Shown here: positions 20,216 to 27,046 of the stretch, piece after piece
Position numbering within the stretch: position 1 is the first letter of the stretch
Layout of the letters: each line of letters opens with the position of its first letter
Source: Emiliania huxleyi CCMP1516
Taxonomy: Eukaryota > Haptophyta > Isochrysidales > Noelaerhabdaceae
Direction: 5' to 3'
DNA: 27,046 nucleotides
Assembly: GCF_000372725.1 (NCBI RefSeq)
Contig: NW_005201318.1
Location: forward strand, 194,640-221,685
The notes under the pieces: model-generated
Told to the model about the DNA's origin: nothing
The model's database searches: none
Seen by the model: only the letters and a program-made list of their open reading frames with translations
Program-made: the position numbers and the translations under genes

Positions 20216-20270
20216 CGCCAACCACCTCGGCCCACGCGCCCAACCACCATGGCCCACGCGCCAATCTCCT
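20206..20270. repeat. 23-bp repeat, three units
   Basis: Three roughly 23-base units share GGCCCACGCGCCAACCACC, with small differences. They follow directly on the 10-bp minisatellite and share its GGCC core, suggesting a higher-order unit grown from the same array. Confidence 0.7.
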
Positions 20271-21172
20271 TTGGTCGATGGCGGGCCCATCGAGTGCCCT
20301 CCCGCCATCGCCTCCGGCAACGCCCCAGTCGAGTCCGGTGTCATCAGTGACAGGTCATTCGACCGAGCCCGAACCCGCCCGACATCCTCGGCGGCCGCCT
20401 CTCAGACCCTACGCCACGCGGGCCGAAGGGTCAGAGATTGACCGTGGAGCGCGCCGCACTCGCCTGTTGCCCCACACGAACACCACGATCCCCATCTAGG
20501 ACGGGTAGTCGCGCGGGGCGCTCCCAGCCACACCGACATACTCGGGAGCATGTTGACGGCGCCACGTACCTCCATAACTACTCGGAGGGCGGCGTGTCGT
20601 GGCCCGCCTCCCGCCCTTGAGGGCGTCGAGACGGGGCCGACCGCGTCTGCCGTAATTAACGGCGGCGAGTGAATCGACCCTCGCCCATACCTTCATCCAC
20701 GGCCATGCGACACGCGGAAGAAAGCTGAACGGGGGCCTAGGGTCGGTCGGCAGCAGACCGCCACTGCAGGCTGCTGCTCGACCGCCCTGGAATCAAAGGC
20801 GGGGATGCCAACCTCTCGTCTGGCCCACTGAATGTGTCTCCCGTACCCGGCCGCTGCTCCCGGCAGTAGCACGAATACGGCTGACTGTCCATCCGGACAT
20901 TTGAAAGTATCAACTCGCACCCGGTCCCCGCTCCCGGCAGGAACACGAGCACGAGCCAGCTGGGTTCTGCTCCCGGCAGGACCAACAGCTGAGATACTCT
21001 CGTCTCTCACGCTCGGTCCCTGAGACCAGTTACACGAGCGCGAGAGTCAGCCGGGCCCCGCTCCCGGCAGGACCACAATTGAATACAGCGAACGTACAGG
21101 CTCGAGGTGGCATCGCCTCCTGATCCGCAGCGGTTGCAGTCGCTACGAGTAGTACGCTCGCGGTCCACCACC
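20271..21172. other. Gene-free stretch with recurring CTCCCGGCAG motif
   Basis: I see no supportable gene. Four copies of CTCCCGGCAG, mostly continuing GA or GGACCA, occur near 20856, 20930, 20969 and 21061, each in partly similar surroundings, as if from old duplication. The remaining sequence is GC-rich without codon bias. Confidence 0.5.
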
Positions 21173-21940
21173 CTACACTGAGCGGGGCGCGGATCCGCAA
21201 AGGTGAACCACGGCGACCATCCCGTGCTTCCAGTCGTTCTTGAGCGAATCGAGAAACTGCTCGGGGGTGTCGGGCAGCCGCTTGGAGAGCGCGGAGGCGG
21301 CGCCGGAGACGTTGGCGTCAGGCGAAGACTGAAACCAGGCCTGACACCTCCTTGGAGTTGTTCCAGCGCATCGCGATGGCGAGTCGGGGCGAGCGATCGA
21401 TGGTGGGGGTAAGAGAGGCATTCACCTTTGGGTCGACGCGAGGAGGGGCCTCGGACTGCAGGTAGTACTGGATTGCCTCGTCGAGGCGCGGATCGTGGCC
21501 AGGCGTCATCGATCGCAGGCAGAGGATGTTTGGGATGGCGAGGCAATCGATCTCTGTCTGTTTTGAAGTCGCCGTCTTTTGGCGCCATGTGCATCCACAC
21601 AAAGTCCGCGCCTGCGCCACGATCCGTCGCGTCGCGCAGCCGCATCTGCGACGACGGGTCGACATAGCAGAATCCAAAAACCTTGATGCGCGCCATCCTC
21701 GTGGCCTCTTCTCGCGCCGCCGCCGACTGCATCTCGTGTGCAGTTGTCGGCGTGACTCTTCGAGTTCTCGCTGGAGGCGCTCCACCATGTGCTGGTGGTC
21801 CGCCCGCTCGACTTCGTCTGGCCACCTGGGAGTCTCGCGTCGAACGCCTTCGACCCTGTTCACGACGCTGTTCACGAGCTGTTCTCGAGCAGCCAGTAGT
21901 TGTCGCGGCTGTACAGCCGCTTCGACGGTCGTTCCATACC
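21173..21940 (-). pseudogene. Frameshifted paralogue of the adjacent WW/RRM gene N-terminus
   Basis: Coding-like minus-strand segments in three frames join into one protein-like sequence: a coiled coil (MVERLQRELEESRRQL), a middle domain and a C-terminal helix region. Frame changes occur near 21735, at 21554-21561 (a doubled ACAG, +4 bases) and near 21345-21352 (one extra base), with no room for introns. The joined sequence resembles the N-terminal part of the gene at 22563-25044: SQM, P-x-L-x-x-A-[IL]-x-Y-x-L-Q...PR[VI]D and A-[ML]-R-W-x-N-S-x-E-C. It stops after about 230 residues and lacks the WW and RRM parts. A GT-donor-like AAGGTGAAT sits where the intact gene has its first intron, so this looks like a DNA-level duplicate, not a retrocopy. 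Confidence 0.72.
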
Positions 21941-22046
21941 CACCAGATCACTACGGCACCAGGACGGGCTGGTGTGCTCGGCTCAAGTCGAGCGTGTGGG
22001 TGACCTCTCGGTCGCAGCCTCACGCGCAGGGCAACGGGCGCAAGAG

Positions 22047-22300
22047 GTAGGAAGCCGCCGGATGTAAGTGGGGCGGGTTTGCTGCTGCGGGGTCCACTCC
22101 CGGGCCGAAGCGCCCAAATCAGCAGGTCGAGGAGCGAGGCGGGCCCGGCGAGGAGAAAACCGGCCCGGCAAAAGCATGCTCGGCGGCCCGGGAGCGGCCA
22201 CTTTTGACCCGGCCGGGGCCCGCCGCGGTGCCCCTGCCGGGCCCGGATCCGGCCCCGCCCGGGCCGTCCGGGGCCCCAGTTATATCCGGCGGCTTCCTAC
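22047..22300. mobile_element. 254-bp element with terminal inverted repeats
   Basis: GTAGGAAGCCGCCGGATGTA at the left end is the reverse complement of the right end TATATCCGGCGGCTTCCTAC except for one base. The interior is extremely GC-rich (GGCCCGG runs) and non-coding. No clear target-site duplication flanks it, so the transposon class is undetermined; a MITE-like element is the best guess. It lies between the pseudogene and its intact relative. Confidence 0.7.
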
Positions 22301-22562
22301 GTAGGTGACGATCTTACGCGCGAGACACGGTCCGACCGTGACAGGGCTTGACGCGTCAAAGGACCTCGTGAGCGGTGCTTTCCCCCCCGTTCTGTGGCGA
22401 GACACGCAAGCTGCGCGACCGCGCCTGTGCGTGACGGCACAGCGGCTAGTTCCAATTCATTCTGACACGCTAATCTTGAAAACGTCCAACGGAGCTCCGT
22501 GTTGCTCCCCAACACGTCGCGACATCGTCCGATGATGGTGCCGCAAAGTCAGACTTCGGAGG
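22301..22562. other. Spacer with no visible feature
   Basis: This spacer separates the inverted-repeat element from the end of the open frame of the WW/RRM gene. It has no codon bias and no repeat I can identify. It may carry the 3' flank of that gene. Confidence 0.45.
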
Positions 22563-25044
22563 CTATCGTGGGGTCGAGCCGGCACCCACGAGTTGGGGAG
22601 TTTTGACCGGCCTCTGCCATCGCCTGCGTGCCAAGAGTCCAAACGCAAAATCGCCCCCCTCAGTGTGCGCCCGGAACTCGAGGAGCGGCGGGGTCAGGGC
22701 TCTCGGACGACCGGTCGTATGGGAGAGTCTGCGCTGGTGCGCGTCTCGAAACACATCACTCGCCCTCTCGCAGCACACAGCGTGCACTCGCCTCTCGCGC
22801 TCTCGACGCACATCCTCTCGGGGCCTTCGCGAGCTGAGCTGCACACGACGACCTCCCCGCACGTTCGGAGACAAGTCTCTGGGGACAGTCACACAGTCTC
22901 GTTCGCACTGGCTGCCCGCGGCGCGTCGCGAAGAGACCTCTTCTCTGTAAAGCGCCTCAGCCGCGTTGCCAGTCGACTCAGCGCCGTGCCCAACTCTCGA
23001 TGCCGTAGCCTGAGGTGCAGAAGCGCTCGCCCTGCACGTTGCCACTCTTGCGCTCAAGAGGTTCGGGTTGAACTTGCTGCCCGCATAGCGCCCCACGGCC
23101 CTCGCGGAGGGCGGCAGCGAGGCGCAGGCGGGCGGCGCTGGCGGCGGCGGCGACCGCTGGCGGGCGACGGTTGCCTCGTTGTACAGCTCTGGTGCGCGGT
23201 CTCGCGTCGGATTGGTCGAAAAGTGGATGTGCCAGTTGACGCCCGGGAAGGGCGACGCGCCCTGCATCGACTCGCGCGCGCGCGACGCGTCCTCGATGCT
23301 CTCAAACTCGACAAAGGCAACAAGTTTGCCGTTGCGATCGTAGCGCGTCCGGCACGACTCGTAGCCGACAAAGCCGCGGAAGTAACGCTCGAGGACGCCG
23401 TCCGTGATGTCGGACGGAAGCTCGGGAAGGAAGAGCGTCTGGGATGGCTGTGCACGGCTCAGGCCGGCGGGAGGGGGGGGCTGGCGCGGCTGCAGGTAGT
23501 CTGGCGGCGGCATGAAGCTGCCGGCGAACGGGTTCGTCGATGGCGGCGGCGGTGGCGAGGTCAGTCGCGGAGGAGGGGGCGGAGGTGGCACCCGCATGAC
23601 CGAGCGCGCCGGGGGCGGCGCTTGGGGCGGGTGGCGGGGCTCCGGGCGGGCTGCGAGCCGCGGGCCCCACCGCTTCTCGTTGGTGCGCGTGTTGACCCAG
23701 AAGCACCGGCCCGGTGCGCTGCTGTGGCTGTGCATCAGCAGCCAGTCGCCCGAGTCGTCGGGCGGCGGCAGCGGCGGCGGCTCGAACTGCCAGAAATCGA
23801 ACGGCGGCGGCGGCGGCGGCGGCTGTGGGTACGGCGACTGGTGCGATGGCTGGTGCGGCGGCAGGTACCGCGGCAGGTACTGCGCCTGCGGCTCGATCTC
23901 GAACTGCGGGCGCGGCGGGTGCTGCTCGTGCTGCGGCGGCGGGAACAGCGGCGGCGGCGGCGGCTGCGCGAAGGCCCCCGGATTGTACCAGCCATCGGTT
24001 GGCGGCTGGTGCGGCCGGCACGGCTGCTGCTGCGGCGGCGGCGGCGGCGAGGGGCGGGGGGCGGGGATGGCGTCCTCCTGCTCTCGCTGCCACTTGATGC
24101 GGATCGCCTTGTACATGGCCTGAAACGTCCAGCAGAAGTTCTGCGCGAGCAACGCAAGGGACACGGGTCAGTGCATACGGGCAGTGAGTCAGGACGGGTG
24201 TGCGAGCACGCCTTGTGCGAGGTGTTGATCCACAGGTCCGGGCACTTGCGGCCGTGGTTTGTGAAGATGTTTGTGAGAAAGACAGCCTTGGCACCGCTCG
24301 AGAGCTTGAGGTCGACCTCTCGCGCCTGCAGGCGCCCCACGTGTAGCGAGGAGCCAGCCCACGCGACCTTCGTCTGCTCGACGAAGGCCTGCGCCGCCTC
24401 GTGCACCTTCTTGGACATGCTCGCCGCGGCCGCAGCCTCCGCAACATCGGGCACGGACTTGAGGAGCAGCGCGCACTCCTCGCTGTTGATCCACCGCAGA
24501 GCAAGCAGAAGGGTCTGAGACGGAGGGGGGCGGACCGGCGGTCAGGTGCGCCGGCGGTAGGGAATGTGCGCTGGCGATAGAACGTGTGCGCATGAGCCTG
24601 CTTGTCGATGCGAGGGTCGCCGGTCTGCAGGGCGTACTCCAGGGCATTGTTGAGCTCGGGCGACTGGCCATCCATCCGTGCGACGCCCACAACGAGGTCC
24701 GGTAGCGTGAGGCCCTCGAGTTGGCTTTGACGGAAGGAACCGGGCTGCGCCGCATGGTGGATGGCAAGCGCATACGCGGGCTCGGGGTTGTGGTCGACGG
24801 GGCACAGACACATCTGCGACCTCTCCCCAACGAGCTTGGCGCGGCCGAAGAGCTTTCTTTCTGCCTGCTCCAGCCGAATCCGCGCCGCGTCTCTGGCCTC
24901 GAACCCGGCGAGCCGGCCGTCTCTCTCTTCGAGCTGCACGCGGTACTGCTCCAGCTGCGCCGTGACGTGTGGACTGAACGCCGGCGTGCGCGCAAGCGGC
25001 CCGGGCACGTAGGTGTTTGGGTCCAACTCGTGCCGTCCGACCAT
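22563..25044 (-). CDS. Coiled-coil, WW and RRM domain RNA-binding protein
   Basis: Three exons: 25044-24598, 24514-24212, then 24140 onward; both introns are GC-AG and phase 0. The N-terminal 250 residues hold a coiled coil (RVQLEERDGRLAG) and a domain shared with the pseudogene at 21173-21940. A Pro/Gln-rich stretch follows, then a WW domain at about 383-408 (DWLLMHSHS...CFWVNTRTNEKRW), which binds proline-rich partners. An RRM follows at about 484-559, with RNP2-like TLFLPEL and RNP1-like KLVAFVEF, close to the RBPMS/Couch-potato type. The protein probably acts in RNA processing or transport; target and location are unknown. The frame stays open to 22563, but after FNPNLL (about 23057) the sequence loses codon bias. 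The true end is therefore probably near there or reached through an unrecognised intron. Confidence 0.75.
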
Positions 25045-25810
25045 GTAGGGGCTTGGGGCCTGGAGCCCTGTTCACGCGCGCGCGAGACGTGCAGACAGGG
25101 TTGCCAGGTGAGAGCTCTCTCTCAAAACCCCGGTGACGCCACAGATGAAATGCTCCACTGGGCTCCCGGCACGCGCCTGCGCGGCGGCGAGCAGTGAAGA
25201 GGCGCGGAAAGCTGATTTTTTTACTTTTGGACGCATTTCGGGCTCCGTACTGGTTGACGCAGAGCCGCACGCACCGACCGGCGCCGTTTGCGACCACGAG
25301 GGCGGATGCTGGCCATCCCGGGCTCTGTGCACATCGGCAGCACGCGCTCTACGCGCTCCGCTATCCAGATCTTGGCGCCCCACCTCGAGAGCGCCGTTTT
25401 TATCTCGTGCAATCTCGAGCCGAGGAGATTAGGCCGAGATCGCTTTGAGCTGCGGGAGATGTTTGGTAGAGCACCGGGGCACAGCTTCGTAGCACGTAGC
25501 ACGAAGTTTGAAACGCAGCTGTCGAAAAAGAAAGAGTTTTTTGTTTTTCTTTTTCATGTACGTGTTTTTCTTTTTGAAGTTTGACATTTTAATATAAGAC
25601 TTGTACGCTGTAGCAAAACACTGTACACGACTACAGACAGTCCTCTCCGCCCCCCCTCTCATCACTAGTTCTCTCTCTCAGAGGCGGAGGTGGAGGCGGA
25701 GTCAACAGTGACACGACACGGACACGACAGTGGCATGACAGGGACACAGACAGGCACGACAGGGGCAAGACAGGGACACGAGGCGGAGGAGGCTGGCCGC
25801 AGAGGCCCAC
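25045..25810. other. Intergenic: AT-rich tail and short tandem repeat
   Basis: This separates two minus-strand genes. The part near 25044 is the presumed promoter and 5' leader of the WW/RRM gene. 25520-25610 is strongly A/T-rich (TTTTTGTTTTTC tracts) and suits the 3' flank of the membrane protein gene to the right. Open frames at 25072-25502 on the minus strand have mixed composition and I do not call them. Confidence 0.5.
25708..25781. repeat. Imperfect GACACGACAGGG tandem repeat
   Basis: About seven degenerate units of 9-12 bases built on CACGACAGGGACA lie just downstream of the stop codon of the membrane protein gene. They are non-coding. Confidence 0.7.
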
Positions 25811-27046
25811 TCAAACCGCCAGGCCAAAGGAAGAGCGCCAGGAGCGGCCGCTACGCTCCTGCCCGGCACCCCGCCCTCGGAGCTCCACCCGGAAAGAGGT
25901 CGACGCGTGGCTGCTGCGGCTGCTGCTGCGGCTGATGGCGCTGCTGCCGCCCCCGCCCGCCTTGCCGCCCTCCTCTGCGACGGCGTTCGCGCCCCGCCCG
26001 CCGCGCCAGACGTGCGAGAGCAGCAACAGCGCCGGCCGGACGAAGCGGAGGAGCAGCGCCGCCGCGGCGAGAGCGAGCGACGCCTGCAGGATGAGGGGGG
26101 TCGGCGGCGCGTCGCGCGGCAGCGAAGCGCGGTACAGGCCCTGCACGGCGAGCTGCGACGCGCTGAGGAGGCCGGCCGAGCCGGCGCAGAGGAGGACCAG
26201 CGCCGCCGACGGGAGCGCGTCGAGCGGCGCGCGCATGGCCCCGCAGCGAGCCGCCCGCGGCGACGAGGCCGCCATAGCCCCCGCGGCCGCCGGCCAGCGC
26301 AGTAGCCGGAGGAGGTCGAGGTTGAGGGGGGACAGGCCGACCAGGAGGACGGCGAGCCACCGCGGCGAGGGCGCGGCCCCCGGGTCCGCCGCGGAAGCGG
26401 AAGGGTCCGCCGCGGAAGGGTCCGCCGCGGAAGCGCCCAGCGGATGGCCCGGCGCTCCCGCGGCGACCGCCGCAAGGTTGAGGCGCGGCACCCGCCCCTC
26501 GGTACGGCGCGCCGGCGGGCGGCGCGCGCGGGCGAGCCAGAGGCGTCCCGGACGAGCCCCGCGAGCGAACCAGTGGCAGCCCGCGACGAGAGCGGCGGGG
26601 GCGGCGAGGAGGAGGGCGAGCGCGAGGGAGGACGCCATGAGCAGGGCGCAGGACGCCGGATCGGCCGCCGCCGCGCGCAGGGAGAAGGCTTCGCCCGCCT
26701 GCTGCTCGAGCGCGGCTGCGATGGCGCCGCCCCATTCGGCCCACACGCCACTCGCCGCCGAGGAGGCGCCCACCCCGCCCTCGTCCTCCGCGCCCACGAG
26801 GGCGGGGCGGACCGCCTCGTAGAGCAGCCTGCGCACCGAGAGGGCGTGCGCCGCCATCTCGAGCGCGGCGAGCGGCGGCAGCGCCACCGCGCCGAGCCTC
26901 GGCCGCCGGAGCGATGGGAAGCGCACGGCGAGGAACTGCAGCAAGACGGTGACAGAGAGGGTGAGGAGCATCACAAGGGCCTCGACGCCCGCCGGCGTGT
27001 CCGAGTCGGCCACCTCGCGCAACATGTCGGCGTACTGCTCGAGGAG
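25811..27046 (-). CDS. Multi-pass membrane protein, C-terminal part, unknown
   Basis: The frame is open from the window edge to the stop at 25811, about 411 residues, so the N-terminus lies outside. At least five hydrophobic segments are visible: ALVMLLTLSVTVLLQFL, LLMASSLALALLLAAP, WLAVLLVGLSPLNLDLL, ALVLLCAGSAGLLSA and LILQASLALAAAALLLRF. A hydrophilic, Ser/Arg/Gly-rich tail follows. The loop between the second and third segments carries a short Ala-Asp-Pro-Ser repeat. No transporter, channel or enzyme signature is recognisable. No intron is needed in the visible part, unlike in the other genes here. Confidence 0.65.
   Translation of the reverse strand, partial: LLEQYADMLREVADSDTPAGVEALVMLLTLSVTVLLQFLAVRFPSLRRPRLGAVALPPLAALEMAAHALSVRRLLYEAVRPALVGAEDEGGVGASSAASGVWAEWGGAIAAALEQQAGEAFSLRAAAADPASCALLMASSLALALLLAAPAALVAGCHWFARGARPGRLWLARARRPPARRTEGRVPRLNLAAVAAGAPGHPLGASAADPSAADPSASAADPGAAPSPRWLAVLLVGLSPLNLDLLRLLRWPAAAGAMAASSPRAARCGAMRAPLDALPSAALVLLCAGSAGLLSASQLAVQGLYRASLPRDAPPTPLILQASLALAAAALLLRFVRPALLLLSHVWRGGRGANAVAEEGGKAGGGGSSAISRSSSRSSHASTSFRVELRGRGAGQERSGRSWRSSFGLAV
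26391..26432. repeat. 15-bp in-frame tandem repeat
   Basis: Units of GGGTCCGCCGCGGAA occur about three times, one with a six-base insertion. They encode the SAADP repeats in a loop of the membrane protein. The 15-bp period keeps the frame, so copy number could vary without disrupting the protein. Confidence 0.8.

Noticed and set aside
25072..25502. Minus-strand frames upstream of the WW/RRM gene
   Set aside because: Codon bias is weak and no domain is visible; more likely promoter and 5' leader.

Overview
The window looks like nuclear DNA of a GC-rich unicellular alga. Genes are split by short introns (mostly 65-190 nt). They encode proline-rich, cysteine-rich surface glycoproteins and a protist-type class III nucleotide cyclase. 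About a third of the introns I could place start with GC instead of GT. That intron use, the proline-rich surface proteins and the repeat content suggest a haptophyte of the coccolithophore type. This is an inference, not a demonstrated identity. There are no bacterial operons, Shine-Dalgarno sites, rRNAs or tRNAs.

Layout, left to right. 1-1184: mostly non-coding, with one copy of a dispersed repeat and a possible terminal exon on the minus strand. 1185-2830 (+): five-exon serine beta-lactamase/esterase-like protein. 3430-7820 (+): thirteen-exon receptor cyclase in which a four-helix voltage sensor precedes a two-helix receptor with a large outer domain, a HAMP-like linker and a cyclase domain with altered metal-site residues. 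8051-12104 (+): nine-exon, membrane-anchored GH5 mannanase-like protein whose two catalytic glutamates are both replaced. 16408-12427 (-): modular secreted protein (cupredoxin, Cys-rich repeats, long Pro-rich stretches, two identical PAN-like domains, SEA-like domain), interrupted by a 546-base assembly gap; I list it in two parts. 16651-17514: an 864-bp foldback element packed with small hairpins and flanked by a 9-bp repeat. 17685-18844 (-): probable gene of unknown function. 18981-21172: repeats and no recognisable gene. 21173-21940 (-): frameshifted pseudogene related to the N-terminal half of the next gene. 22047-22300: small element with terminal inverted repeats. 22563-25044 (-): coiled-coil / WW / RRM protein. 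25811-27046 (-): C-terminal part of a multi-pass membrane protein that runs off the window.

The genes do not form a pathway. What three neighbours share is the cell surface: a voltage-sensor receptor cyclase, a membrane-anchored sugar-binding-like pseudoenzyme and a secreted copper-site glycoprotein lie next to each other. Joint function is speculation. Exon boundaries were placed by hand from splice signals, reading-frame continuity and recovery of family motifs across the junctions, so individual junctions can be wrong by a codon or more.
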